Positions 10,770-22,673 of a DNA stretch of 64,000 nucleotides are shown in pieces; within the stretch, counting starts at the first letter, position 1; the number at the start of each line of letters is the position of its first letter. Source of the DNA: Latrodectus hesperus (taxonomy: Eukaryota > Arthropoda > Arachnida > Araneae > Theridiidae); contig CM075852.1 of NCBI GenBank assembly GCA_037975125.1, forward strand, positions 20,271,025-20,335,024, given 5' to 3'. Below the pieces are notes generated by a model, which worked only from the letters and a program-made list of their open reading frames with translations, did not search any database and had not been told where the DNA came from. A program made the translations under genes and the position numbers.

Positions 10770-13147
10770 TTGGGAGGGAAGTATTTCTTGCTTCTATGTT
10801 TCTTGAAAGGGAGGCAAAAAAACTGAAGAAAATAAGTTTATGCCTCTCTGAATAGGATATTTTAGATATAACTTAAAAAATATATTTGTGTTTATAAAAG
10901 AAGTCAATTATTTTATTATTTACAGCAGACGTAAAGTATTTGTAAAATTGTTAAGGAAACAATTTTTGAAAGGATCTGGTGTATCATTGTTTAGAATTTT
11001 TAAAAGATAAAATAATATCTGTTGCAAATATACTTTTTCCCTGTTTGTATTGATGTTCTTTCTAAGTTACTGGAGTGATATATTCATTGTTTACCAGAAA
11101 GCAACTTTTTATAACATCAAGTAAATTGGTATTTAAATACAACCATATTTATCATTTAGAAACTTGATATTTTCTAAAATTTTAATAACTTATAGAGAAT
11201 TTATTTTCAATAAGCAATTAATGTATTCAGTATTTTTATTTTGAAATTTAGCCGTCTAATGATTAATTTATAGTACTGAATATAAATATTTGTTTTGGCT
11301 TAGAAAAACTGTTTCACGATAAAATGCTTTACACTCCCTTAAAAAAATCAAACAGCAATTTTTCGCTTACAATTATTTGATTTCATGTGCTTTATGATTT
11401 TCGTAAAAGTTATTTCTTCTTGTTTTCATCAGTTAATAAGTAATTTGTTGAGGAAAATTAAAGTAAGTGTGAAATTTCTTAAACGCAGAAACGATCATAG
11501 GTTGTGAGAGTAAAAAACAAGAATTCTAGAAGTGACGAAGGCGTAGTTTATTTCATCTATAACAGCTGAAAAATTTTTTAAGATTAATATAAAGACATTA
11601 TGTGGAATAGGTGAAATTTTAATGATTATTGCTTCAATTTCTTTTAGACGATTAGATTAAAATTGATTCAAAACAAAACAGTTATAAAAACTCACATCAT
11701 TTTGAGTACGTCAATTCATATTCATTGTAATATGACAGGTACTTGTTTAACTGGAAATAAAGTATTATCATGTCTATAGCCCAAGCATGGCTGAAGGCTG
11801 AATCACCTAAAACTTTGAGGGTTACATCAAGATTCATGGCGCAAATTGACAGAAGACCAATGAATCAGTCGGACTAATTTTAAACACAAGTAATCTAACT
11901 GGAAATTGCATAGTATGTAAGAAATTGTTTTTTCGGTTAACATCACATTTAAAGACGTTAATTAAATTATAGTAACCACCATTTATGACTTTTCTCAACA
12001 AAAAATATTTCTCAGCTTTTTTTATAAATTAGGGAAAAACAAAATATTTTTTAAAAGCATGCGTTAAATTAATATTTGTAACCATTTATTTATAGAAGAT
12101 AAGTATCAGCTTCTTTCACACAAGTATGTGTAATCTATTGACAAATATAGGTCCACTTTTAATTTATTCATTTATCGAATAATTAGAGACATTGAAACCC
12201 TTCACGATTTTTGTCGTATTTCGTTAACTGTTTTTGGTGTCCAATATATTTTTATTGTTGCTATTGTGTCCCAATTTTTTCATTTGGGAAATACACTTCT
12301 ACATAATTATATCACAGAAAATTCACATGTATGGCATCCTATAATAAATTCAGTTATGAACATCGTAAATTCAATTTCACATAGCGCTACTATTAGAGAT
12401 AGCAGATAATTATCTCGAAATATTATCATCATTTCTTAAATTCATAACGAATAAATTACGAGGGAAAACATTAAGTTCATAATAAAAAATTTACAAATGC
12501 TTTAAAAAATATTTGAAGGGCATTCTATTTTGTTTCTCTTGATTTTCAGATCCTATTTCAAAGTGAAAAGTAATTTTGCACAAATCTAAGAAAAGGACCA
12601 TATAATATAAATTTTTTCCAGCAGTATATGTAAATTAAAATAATGATTTTAATTTCATGTGTGTTATTTTCCGCGAGTTTCATGAAAATTGTGTCACTGA
12701 ATCTGTTGTAATAATGAATATCTGAAAGTCAAAGAAATGTCAAATAAAAAGAGGAAATTAATTTCTTGAAATTATGAGAAATAGAAGGAGGCAGGGATTT
12801 AATTTAGATTGTGATTTGATATAAAACTAAAAATAATAAGGGACATATTACACAAATTAACAAAATGAAAGATAGCAAAATGAATTAAAAGAGAATATCG
12901 TCTGAAAAAATTACAGTTAGTTAATAGTTTGTATAAAAATTCTTGGAAAATATATATTCATAAATAACCCATCAATCAAATAATACAACTTATAATCAAT
13001 CCAAACCATGATGTCATGATGCATGTTTAACTACTGCAAACTAGTTTAATGATTAACGTAATTGATATCAGCGTTGTGTAAATTTTTCCAAACCTATTGT
13101 ACTTTAATAGGTTTAATAGTACATATTGTAATGTATTATTTTTGCCC
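10770..13147. other. AT-rich DNA without recognisable feature
   Basis: No coding segment, element end or repeat was recognised. Confidence 0.5.
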
Positions 13148-13270
<123 letters not shown>

Positions 13271-14914
13271 TTGAAAACAGTTTTATTCTAAAGGAAAACA
13301 TAGATTACTCTCTCTATACATTTTCTCCATTTTATTTCATAACATATGTTTATTAAAATAATGTCCCTTAGTACCGATATTCAGCCACTTTCAAAAATTT
13401 ATATAGTTATTTTGAAAAGTTTTTTTTGGATGAGAAAATGGGTTCATCACGGCAGGAGTGTACAATTTTTGATATTTTTCTATTATATTTAAGAATACTA
13501 TCGAAATCCTAGAGCAGTAACAAATCTGAAGGATAAAAATCAAGGTTAGTTACATAAAAAATGAGAAAAGATATTATATTTGAGACCAATCTATGCAATA
13601 TAAGCATTTTCTTCTCATCAATTTGAATTTTTACATGAAAGAATAAAATCAGTATTATTATAACTGAGGCTAATTATTTTTTCTTACATATCGCGCTTGA
13701 TACATTTCATCAATTCCAGACTGCATTTTTGTGTGTCACAATTTTGCTTATAGGGATAAATGTTATATAATGTCCTCTTTTTATATTGTTATTAATTTAT
13801 TTTAGAGTTCTGACTTTCTAACATTGTCAATAACTGCAATGTCATTAAGGTATTTTTCATTTTATATATTAAGCCGACACAGGATTTTATGAAAGCTTAC
13901 AACAGTATTAATAAAAGCTTTCCTTTCTAAAAAGAATATAACCATTTCATCTTCGATCTTTCCATGAATCTGTAAGATAATTCTATTTTTTCCTCCTTTT
14001 TGGATAGTCTTTGGTTAATAAGATGAAATTTTATAGTTGATAGTTTAAGTTTCTTGAATTTGATGAAGCATTTTCATTCGCTTCATCGGTCATTTTTCTT
14101 CAATTCCTCCAGTTCAAAAACACTTATTATGAATGCTAAATTTCCTTTTTTAGATCATTATTCTCCTTTCTGAATTCAACAAACGAGAATTTTATGGCCC
14201 ATATGTTTAGAAAGATTTCTATAAGTATTCTTCAGAGATTTATACTTTATCTTTACAGGGAAATATTATGCTTTAGTTTGTGTAATATTGCCTCAATGCC
14301 TCAAACAATAGTCTGCAAATATAAATAAAAAATTTTTTTATTTACTTTTTCCGATCACAAAAATATCAACTTCCATTCGGTATTTCATTTCATTTATACC
14401 ATTGGGAGGCATCTCATATTTAACTTTTCATTTACCTATCATAATCTGTATAGTATATAAAACTTGCATTTTATACTCTTATGTTACATTTACATATAAG
14501 AAAATACAGTACATTACGTTATCATTTGAATGAAAAAATATAAGTTCTCATGATTCTGATTAAACCTGGTTTGTTTTTCTTTATCAAAATTGCATCATAT
14601 TTTATCAGAAGAAAATTTTAAAATCAACTTTAAATACTCCTTATATAAATAGTCGAGAAATCTATTTTTGATCCTTAAAAGATACCATTCTTACAGGAGA
14701 TGAAAATTTAAGTTTATTTTTTGTAACGTTTCCATTTTTTTATTACAATCATTTTATCGTTTACGCTGAAGTTAAGTTTTAATCTCAGGTACGCATGCAT
14801 AAAATATAGGAATATATTGATGGACAGTCTCTTATTCAGTTGAGTAATCATACAGTTTAATGTTGAATTTTCATCATTTAAATTGAAGATTATTTAACTT
14901 TAACGGAGTTTAGA
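13271..14914. other. AT-rich DNA without recognisable feature
   Basis: Nothing recognised. Confidence 0.5.
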
Positions 14915-15362
14915 TACCGAAATAGAAATGCTACCCTTCTCAAACAAGACATTCGCTTGGATAATGGTACCACCGTTTCGGTACAAACGTACCGAAGCCG
15001 GGCGTCACACTATAGACTTTTATGCTCGCGAAGAGAAGGGGCAATAGAGCATAGGAATTCGAGGAAAAATAAATAGCGCAATATTCTTTTCTCTGTCCCA
15101 TTTTTCTCCTCATCCTGATAATAGGAGTACTTTCATCTGAAGATATTGGGGCATTAAAACAATCCTTCATTTAAGCACGGTCCAATTTGGCTGTTGGGGA
15201 ATAATACGAGGTTTATGCCTGCATCTTCAATCATAGGGGAGCTGATCTCCATATCATTCGGAATGGAACTGAGGCCGACAGAGGAATGAGGTTCTCACCC
15301 CTATTGTAATTACCTACGCTGATGCAACTGGAAGTGACTTAATGTTAAGGGATGGCAATTGG
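14915..15362 (+). pseudogene. Tc1-like transposase fragment
   Basis: Three overlapping frames supply successive blocks of a Tc1 transposase. They are a helix-turn-helix/linker part (LLKQDIRLDNGTTVSVQT), a first-aspartate region (KINSAIFFSLSHFSPHPDNR, where the usual FSDESRF has become FSLSHF), then GADLHIIRNGTEAD and NEVLTPIVITYADATGSDLM. The last is the approach to the second aspartate, which here reads RDGN in place of the usual DDN. The C-terminal third is missing. A SINE begins about 50 bp downstream. At least three frame changes make it a dead copy. The HIIRNG block is shared with the minus-strand copy at 26.05-26.75 kb, suggesting the same family. Confidence 0.68.
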
Positions 15363-15412
15363 ATTTAATATTGGAACAATAGAAGTATTTATATTGATCA
15401 AATTAAAAAGAT

Positions 15413-15701
15413 AGAGCCGACCAACTTGTCTAGTGGTCATCGTGTCTGACATCGGATAAAAAGGTTATGGGTTCAGGTATGGATGTACTTTCTCTAGCTA
15501 TCCTGTCTTCGTCCTTTCCTTCTATGAATGAGGTGTGAATGGTTGCTTACCCTATAAACGGGTTCCTATGGCATGTATGTAGAGCAAAGTCGCACTTTCA
15601 CCTTCATGGAGCTCTGATTTAAATGAAAGACGCTCCCAATCGACTTAATTCGCAAATCATAGCGAGCTTGGCTTGTCCAAGTGTCTTTAGTAAACAACAG
15701 C
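15413..15701 (+). mobile_element. tRNA-headed SINE, copy 1 (mosaic tail)
   Basis: The head (CAACTTGTCTAGTGGTCATC ... GGGTTCAGG) carries Pol III box A- and box B-like sequences. The body includes ATGGATGTACTTTCTCTAGC and CCCTATAAACGGGTTCCTAT. The tail (GGAGCTCTGATTTAAATGAA ... GGCTTGTCCAAGTG, ending AACAACAGC) differs from the tails of the copies at 17.1 and 57.2 kb but matches the tail of the element inside the 5S pseudogene. Flanking AAAAAGAT at 15405-15412 and 15702-15709 is a candidate target-site duplication. Confidence 0.82.
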
Positions 15702-15709
15702 AAAAAGAT

Positions 15710-17135
15710 GTATTTTTATTGCTTAATTCAAAAACAATCTTATGTTGATGTTACAATTTTAATGTCAAATCTCTATTGTTGCCTAGATTATGAAAGTCAA
15801 ACTTGTTTCTTAAGCTATTATAAAAGTTATTTTTAAAAGTTTGATTCTAAAACATTCTGCTTTTCATTAGCAGCATAACAACGATTATAATTACATTTTA
15901 ATTATGTAATATATATATAAAATGTTGAACTATAATTAACAATTTATTCTTTATGCAAAACATTAATTACTTTTTTTAGCTGTATAAAAATATAAAGCAA
16001 AAAACATTTGGTTTCGGAAATTTATAATTTTAATAGTCTTTTTTAATTAATATATCTTTAAATTTTAGTTCCTTAATTATAAAATAAATGTAGCTGAGCA
16101 TAAACTGCATTAATTATCAAAAATAAGGAATTTTAAAGGAGATAAAAAACACATCAATTGAAATTTGTTAATCTTAAGATTTAATATATAATAAAGTTCT
16201 AAATTTCTCAAAAATTAATGAAGTATCTTATGAACACAATATCAATATATTAATGAAACGCAAAGTATTTTTTTATTAATGAATCTAAGTTTGATATTTT
16301 TCCAAGAAATATGAACCCGTTAAATACTTCATTTCCTAGATTTGCTGCTGCTATGAAGGGATAGGTACTATGATTTTAAATTCTGTCTATCATATTATAT
16401 TTCCTTTCACAGTGTTATTCTACATTCGAACTGTAAATCTGTGAAGACATGGTGAAATACTCTGTTAAGCTGGCATTCTCTTATCTAAATTATCAAAAGT
16501 TATTAGTGTGAAGTTTTAGATAAAAAATAATCGATGTGCATCGTTATGTTGATGAAGCCTTGGTTCAGCTTGATTTTGAAATAGTCTTATTGAAGAGCTC
16601 CAGGTACAAATGCAGAATCTTTCTAAATGGGTTTTACAAAGAATTATAGCTATACATGCAGTCGAAAAATTGAACAAAATTTTAGAGAAAATATATTTGT
16701 TTGATGTTTTCTAATATTAATATTTTATTATTAATGAAAAATACTTTGACATGCAATGATGTTTTAATAATACAGTTTTCTCGCACATAAATATGTTAAT
16801 ATTCTAAAATTATTTTATTTTTGTTAAATTTTCTTTTATGTATTAAAAAGTCTGAAAATATATAAATTAAAATCTTACATTTTTAACTTAAAAACAATAA
16901 ACTTCTTAGAATTGTGATTTATATGATTGTGAAGAAATGTTTCATGAAAAGAGTATGCAAAACATTTATTATTCAATTGTATATTAAATAACTGTCAAAA
17001 TATCTTTATGAAATGACCTCTTTCTTTTCTTAAAAACAACTGCGAACTTCTTAAATATGTTTTGAAATAACTCTTAGAAGTTTTAATCAAAGTTAATAAT
17101 ATTATCATTATTCTATGGTCATTAATTCAGTTAAA
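15710..17135. other. AT-rich DNA without recognisable feature
   Basis: Nothing recognised. Confidence 0.5.
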
Positions 17136-17147
17136 AATATCTTTGGT

Positions 17148-17418
17148 TGTTAATGTTGTCAGTGTGCCAGCTTGGCTTTCATTATGGGGTGCGCTGCTCC
17201 ACTTTTCAAACTGAACCATATTAGGTGTGGAGTCCGACTTCTTCAGTACACATATGGCATAGAAACTCGTTTATAGGGTAGGAAACCATTCATACAAAGA
17301 AGGGAAAAAGACAGGATAGATAGAGAGAGAAAGTACATCCATGCCTGAACCGGGATTCAAACCCAGGACCTACCTATCCGTAGTCAGGCATGCTGACCAT
17401 TATACAAGTGGGGTGGCT
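17148..17418 (-). mobile_element. tRNA-headed SINE, copy 2
   Basis: On the minus strand the head is CCCACTTGTATAATGGTCAG ... GGGTTTGAATCCCGGTTCAGG, followed by the ATGGATGTACTTTCTCTCTC body, CCCTATAAACGAG and a tail with GTCGGACTCCACACCTAATA and GTGGAGCAGCGCACC. A perfect 12-bp target-site duplication AATATCTTTGGT flanks it (17136-17147 and 17419-17430). Confidence 0.9.
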
Positions 17419-17791
17419 AATATCTTTGGTAAATGAATTCATTTGTGTTATTGTTTATTATATATATTCTAAGTTTTATCTGAAATTTGAAGTTTAACTT
17501 CCCGTTTATTAATGTCTCGTTAATGTTACCGATATTCGTTTTCCAATGATGTTTTTAAAGAAGCTATCCATATTATATATACAATATATTTAAAAATCAC
17601 ATTTAAGCAAATTCAAAATATTTACTATTTCTCTGTTTATAAGGGTGTTTTTAACCATAAAGTGGTTGATATCTGATTGTCGTTGGCGATGAGAAAAAAA
17701 TCCCTTAATAAATTTTACCAGTAATAAGGAAATACTTTTTTACTTATATATATTTTTTCTGTTTGTAAAAGTTTTCGAAATCATGAAAATT

Positions 17792-18416
17792 ACCAACGGC
17801 CATATCATGATGAAAATACTGGTTCTCGTCCTATCACCGAAGTCAAGGAGCTATGGTTTTGCTTTTCAAGTGGAGCATCTGTGCTATTGCACGTATCTCC
17901 CGTTGTTGTTGCTTATAACACTTGGACAAACTAAGCCTCGCTATGCCTTTGGCTGTGCGAATTCAGTCAATTGAGAGCGTCTTTCAATTTGATCAGAGCA
18001 CCACGTAGGTGAAAGAACGACTTTGCTCTTTTTAAGAAGTCTCGTAATTTTGAACCACGGTGACGAGGCCAAACCTGAGCTGGCACCCTCCTCTCTATAT
18101 CCACACCACACCAGAGGAAGGACTTTGGGCGTCACATATTCACGTGGACTCGTCCTCAACCCACGGAGTTCCAGCAACCCAGTGAAGGAGAGTACACCGT
18201 GGTCACCCTCCCAACCACTGCCTGCGGCAAATGTGCTTCACTTTGCTGAGCTTACGGGAAGCGGCGTGAAGCTACTGAGCCACTGGAGCTCTATAGTTTC
18301 CTAATCTAACTAAGTTTCCTTACGCAAAATATCTTGAATAACAACGAAGTCAAACATCATCGGGCGTGGTTAGTACTTGGGAGTGTGACCATCTGGGAAC
18401 ATTACGTGCCGTTGGC
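17792..18416 (+). pseudogene. 5S rRNA-derived pseudogene, interrupted
   Basis: The left part, 17792-17846, contains ACCAACGGCCATATCATGAT and CTGGTTCTCGTCCTATCACC followed by GAAGTCAA. This is the 5' half of 5S rRNA (usual GCCAACGGCCATACCACG ... GGTTCTCGTCCGATCACCGAAG). The right part, 18354-18416, reads CATCGGGCGTGGTTAGTACT, then TGTGACCATCTGGGAACA, then TACGTGCCGTTGGC, the 3' half including the internal-control region. Together they total about 118 nt, the normal 5S length. They are separated by a 499-bp insertion (17847-18345) flanked by CGAAGTCAA on both sides. Several substitutions break conserved pairs. It could be a retrocopy or the 5S-type head of a SINE3-like element; no 5S-SINE body is seen after it. 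Confidence 0.75.
17847..18345 (-). mobile_element. SINE inserted in the 5S pseudogene
   Basis: On the minus strand a tRNA-like head (CTCCAGTGGCTCAGTAGCTT, a box A-like run, near 18290-18270) is followed by a G+C-rich body (GGTGTGGTGTGGATATAGAG and CTGAACTC-like text). The tail, AAAGACGCTCTCAATTGACT ... GTTTGTCCAAGTG, then AACAACAACGGG, is shared with SINE copy 1. CGAAGTCAA flanks both sides (17838-17846 and 18345-18353), a 9-bp duplication. Short reading frames across it have no protein-like content. Confidence 0.7.
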
Positions 18417-18796
18417 ATCCTCTTCCGCAGAAGACATTTCTTGGTCTTACATTCACTTCGCTGTTTTAAAAAATTAGTTTTCAAATTGTCAAATCTTTAA
18501 CAATATTGTTTATAGAATTCAACACGTTGGAAATAGAACAGAAGTAAAAACAAAATGAAAAAGACAAGACAAAACACCTCCTTTACGGTAAGGTGAAATC
18601 GGGAAACTTATGAAGGGAATTGAATTTCTATTTGAGTATCTACAACAAAACTTTTATACTGTTTACCGTAGAGATTTAATATGGCCGTAATGCACTTTAA
18701 CGTCTGCTACATAGTCTTTTGAAGATTTCTCAGTGATCGGTGACAATATTTAGCAGTCATAAGAGAGGAAAGCTCCTTAATACTTATCCAAACTGA

Positions 18797-19800
18797 TTCC
18801 TCCTGGCTAAAGTAACCTGTATTAAAGTTCCACAGTACTTCCAAAGATTCGGAAAGGCAGTTTCATCCACCTTTATCTGTGGAGCCCAAGGGGATCCTTT
18901 CCACTATGTCCTAGAGTGCCCAGCGACTGAGAAATACCACCTAAAGAAGAACTCCCAACTGACCAACATGGAGCTCCAGTGATTTTGCGTGTAAGATCGT
19001 CACCGCAGATTACTCCTCACAAATCTGATGATTCATCTCAACAAACGAGGATTAGAACTCTGTCAGGATTTAGGCCACGCTTCCACAGACGAGTCAGAAA
19101 ACTATTCTTAAAGGTAACTTTTTTCCACAATTAGTAATGGTGTATAAATTTTTTTAAGAACTTAAAGAAATTTATGAACTATATGTTCCGAATTGTTTGG
19201 ACTTTCCGATCATTATGAGCCCGCTTTAGAACTTTAAAAACTTTTTTATTCCCTTTTAGTACCTTAGAAATCTTTTAAATTATTTTTTTGAAACTAAAAT
19301 GCTTTTAAAAGCTAAGGTGCTTATTAAACTTGTATAAGCTGCCTGCCTGTATGTAGTTATCAACTTTCGTATCAGGCCATTTTTTTTTCATAATTAAGTG
19401 TTCATACTATTCATAATATTGCTTTCAATATATATAATGTTTTTAATGCCATACTTACCCTATAAAAATTGTTAACTGTCTTTTCATTGATTGTAAATTA
19501 TTTCTCCATTGTTTGTTGTATGTGTCATCATGTTATATTTTATTTTTAACTCAGAGAAAAAATATTTAATGCTATTGCCTGATGTTCAACTGGGTTTAAA
19601 GCCCCTTAAAATATTTTGTAACTTCTAACTACCAATTTGTAAGCACAATTTCTTTGCCTTGTTAAATGCCACGATGGTGGCGACCTCATTGACCCCGTAT
19701 AGGTGTGGAGCATATTAGGTGTTGGGGAGACGGCATCCGTTAACCTTAAGGTACAGTCCGGAGTCTCCCCACACAGTTATGTATGAATGTATGTTACGGT
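18797..19800 (+). pseudogene. C-terminus and 3' UTR of a R1/LOA-like LINE
   Basis: From about 18797 one frame gives VTCIKVPQYFQRFGKA, then ICGAQGDPFHYVLECPATEK, a C-x-C/C..H...C knuckle typical of the end of R1- and LOA-type LINE ORF2. Two in-frame stops (TGA, TAA) follow in NMELQ..FCV, then LLLTNLMIHLNKRGLELCQD and ASTDESENYS before TAA 19109-19111. A long 3' UTR follows, ending in a G+C-rich stem-loop (19719-19774) and TATGTATGAATGTATG repeats, where the element probably ends near 19795. The 5' part, including RT, is absent. It belongs to a different LINE class from the RNase H tails at 2.4 and 9.4 kb. Confidence 0.72.
19719..19774 (+). other. LINE 3'-UTR stem-loop
   Basis: GGGGAGAC (19724-19731) pairs with GTCTCCCC (19763-19770). 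After a one-base bulge, GTGT (19719-19722) pairs with ACAC (19771-19774). A smaller AACCTTAAGGT-type pairing lies in the loop. Such terminal structures are commonly what the LINE reverse transcriptase recognises. Confidence 0.55.
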
Positions 19801-20391
19801 AAAGAGGGATCTATAATCAGCTAAATTTTGAAATACCAAAATTGACAACCATTGATGAAAGTTATATAAATTCTTACTCATTTAACTGGTCGCCAGTAGG
19901 ATTTTTCGTCAAGCAATGAGTCGTATTCGCATCCCGTTAATCTGGGCAAGTAGATCATAGCAGGCAATATAACAGACTAATGTTATTGCCGAAAGCTTGA
20001 ACATTCAGTATGCTTTATCTCGTAGGAATAATTTTTATGGATTATAGGATGTGTGCTCATGTGTCATAAGAGGGAAAATCTCAAATATGCCTTTTCCCAT
20101 AGATGACCTTGAAACAAGAACCCATATCTAATTATTTAGTCGTTACTAAAAATGAATAAGAAACCTGCTGTTTAAGAAAGAATTGTCCACCGTGATGTAA
20201 TAAAGCTAGGAAATTTTTTTTCGGACTTTTCACTATTGTAATTATATGATATTAAGTTTTTAGCTAATGCAGTGGAGGGATTCAAGTTGCGTATCATTAC
20301 TCTAATAGTATTTCTAAACTCATGTTTGTAAAAATGTGAATGAATCTTAATAACTGAATGAAATTTTATACACAGTTGAGTTGTAGTGGTA
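19801..20391. other. No recognised feature
   Basis: Mixed-composition spacer between the LINE tail and a Tc1 fragment. Confidence 0.4.
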
Positions 20392-20910
20392 CAAATGAAT
20401 GATTTAACTTTCAAAGCAGTATTTTATGTAGCCACCACGCGCTGCAACAAGTGCTGCCAAACGACGTGGCATCGAGTCAAACAAATTTTGAATGCCTGCC
20501 TGAGGAAGAACATTCCATATTGTTTATATGCGTACCCAAAGTTTGTTTGTAGAAGCAACAGGATGAGAATCACCAGAGAGATGCCGGACAAGGAAATCTC
20601 ACGCATGTTCATCCAGGGAATACGCAGGTCAAGAAAGAAGCTGTACCTGCTGCGATGCAAGGAAGGATTGAACAGTCCTGGCAATATGAGGGTGGACATT
20701 ATCCTGTTGAAATACAGCGCCTGGTAAGCCTTAAAGAAATGGAACAGCTTGGGGCTGTATAACTTGATGTACCGGTTGCTGTTCAGATTACCCACAATTC
20801 TTAGCAATTGAGATTTTCCATGATATGGCACCCCAGACCATACCTCCGGGTGTTCATCAACTATGGCGTTCGATATTGCACTCTGAAGGTGGCATTCACT
20901 GGCAAATGTA
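20392..20910 (-). pseudogene. Tc1-like transposase C-terminal half, decayed
   Basis: The minus strand reads ECNIERHS, TPGGMVWGAIS, then YHGKSQLLRIVGNLNSNRYI, QALYFNRIMS (the QQDN block, second aspartate lost), a region corresponding to SPDMSPIE and, in shifting frames, KICLTRCHVVWQHLLQRVVA. The last matches the usual terminal IQNLFDSMPRRIAALIAARG. Frame changes occur at least three times although one frame happens to stay open for 135 codons. No termini or TA duplication were identified. The family differs from that of the 58.9-kb element. Confidence 0.68.
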
Positions 20911-21815
20911 AGAATGGAAATTAATTTCCTGCAAACATATTGAAATTATTTTCGTAAAACACTTTAAGTAAAATTTTTAAACTTATTTTTTTATCTTATT
21001 TACTTTTGCTAATTATGACTTGTGTTCAAAAATAAAAACATTTTGTTGTCTTTCCGCATTTTTTGAATTAAGAAATTTTATTGGTTGTTGCATGAGATGC
21101 AAATAAATATATGCTATAATAGAAATTGTTATAATCATTCATCTTAAAACGCATTGCTTGAAAAGGAATATTTTAATTTTGAATAATGGTTTTTGAGAAT
21201 AAAGTGAAAATACAATAGATTTACATTAAATATTGTTTAATAAATTTTTTTTACCAAACAGAGGTTCATGGAGAAAAACTGACGTTCATCTGAAGAATAT
21301 CATTCAAATTTCATAGTAAAAAGTTCCAACTACCTGACGAAATGTTTTTTCAGATACTTTTGAATATTGTACTTCACAACACGTTTCATCTCTAAAGTAA
21401 ACTACAAAGCTATCGAAAGATAACCGCAAAAAGAATATGTGCCAGTTGCAGACTTAATTTTACAACGGATTTCCTTAATCTATTATCCAATAAAATTGAA
21501 TTTTTGGTTACAAAGAAACTAAGATGCTTCCTGGAAACTTAATTTCGACTTATATCCATTTATTCCTTGGAAAGAAAGAGCATCTGGAATTTACTGCAAC
21601 TTCTTTTCGATATAACATCGGAATTGCCTCGTTAAAAATGGTTGGTTTTTGTTGGATTACTGAAAGAAGTAAGCTCGCTCGTTACTAAGCGAATCGATTT
21701 AGGGTTATAGGTGAGCAAAAGTTCGATGTAAGACTTGGTTAAAGTAGAAAAAATTTATTTCCGTGTGCTGTATTCAAAAGTGTCTTGCAAATGATCTTTT
21801 GTTTTTCAACACATA
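20911..21815. other. No recognised feature
   Basis: AT-rich sequence with short G+C-richer islands (for example 21660-21700) that I could not assign. Confidence 0.4.
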
Positions 21816-22172
21816 TTTATTTGTTTATGTACTAAAACACTTCTTTTCCTAAATTGTCATTTTTTAAGGTTTTTATTAAAATGGTTAGTTTGATGTGATA
21901 AATTAACTATGAATATTTTCTTATAAATTCTAGCTTTATTTGTTTATTCACTAAAAATCTCGTTTTTATGAAATGTAGATATTTTTAAAGTTCAAACTAT
22001 GGTGGTTGGCGTGATGTGATCAAATGTACTACCAAGAGAATTTCAAATTCTCAGTTTATATGCTTTCTTACTTAAATTCTCCTTTTTGTAATAAGATACA
22101 AAATTTTTTAATATTTATATTATTGTGGTCATAGATGATTAAAAGAATTATCCTGAATTTTGATTTTTAATA
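21816..22172. repeat. Three diverged tandem copies of a 119-bp unit
   Basis: The unit starts recur at 21816 (TTTATTTGTTTATGTACTAA), 21935 (TTTATTTGTTTATTCACTAA) and 22054 (GTTTATATGCTTTCTTACTT), exactly 119 bp apart. Later in each unit, AATGGTTAGTTTGATGTGAT, TATGGTGGTTGGCGTGATGTGA and TATTGTGGTCATAGATGATT align. The copies are strongly diverged. Confidence 0.65.
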
Positions 22173-22369
22173 TGTCAAGAAATGGTAGAAAATGATTTAT
22201 TTGATAGTAAATTCAACATGTAACCATTATTTCCCCAAGAAAAGTGTTACAAATATTAAGGATTTCATACCACTTGCAACGAAAATTTAATATGACTCAA
22301 CTATTCTTAAAGTTTGTCATCTATAACCTAATCATTTATTTAAAATTTTGAAATCAAATTTAAATTAAT

Positions 22370-22660
22370 GCTGACCGATTGGCTGAGTGGTTAGCATTCC
22401 TGACTCCTGCGCTAATGGTCCCGGGTTCGAATCCCGGTTCGGGCATAGATGTTTCTTTCTTTCTCTGTCTTTTCTTCTGTATGTTGTATGAATGTGGCCC
22501 GCCCTATAAACGGGTTTGTGGTGGTATGGCGCCTGTAACGCTACTCGCCTCCGTGACTTGGTTCACAGATGCCCGCTGAGTAACGATAAATGAGTAGCAG
22601 TTTCTGGCCTTGTTGTGGCATAGGGTTCAGTCACCCTTGTGTGCCCGCCATTGGATAAAT
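22370..22660 (+). mobile_element. tRNA-headed SINE, copy 3 (second family)
   Basis: The head GACCGATTGGCTGAGTGGTTAG ... CCCGGGTTCGAATCCCGG has clear box A and box B sequences like a tRNA. The body includes CCCTATAAACGGGTTTGTGG, also found in the first SINE family, followed by a different tail (GTAACGCTACTCGCCTCCGT ... GGCATAGGGTTCAGTCACCC). A 13-bp duplication AATTTAAATTAAT flanks it (22357-22369 and 22661-22673). It is not a functional tRNA gene: no full cloverleaf or terminator follows the B box. Confidence 0.9.
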
Positions 22661-22673
22661 AATTTAAATTAAT

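Noticed and set aside
17941..18304. Two overlapping open frames of 78 and 93 codons
   Set aside because: They lie entirely in the SINE that interrupts the 5S copy; G+C-rich SINE sequence explains their openness.
20386..20727. 113-codon plus-strand open frame
   Set aside because: It is the antisense of a recognisable Tc1 transposase remnant and has no motif of its own.
22370..22450. Apparent tRNA genes at SINE heads (also 46.19 and 57.23 kb)
   Set aside because: Box A and B are present but no complete cloverleaf or terminator could be traced, and each continues into a SINE body flanked by target-site duplications.
22379..22579. 66-codon open frame starting MAEWLAFLTP
   Set aside because: It reads through the tRNA-like head and body of a SINE and is not protein-like.
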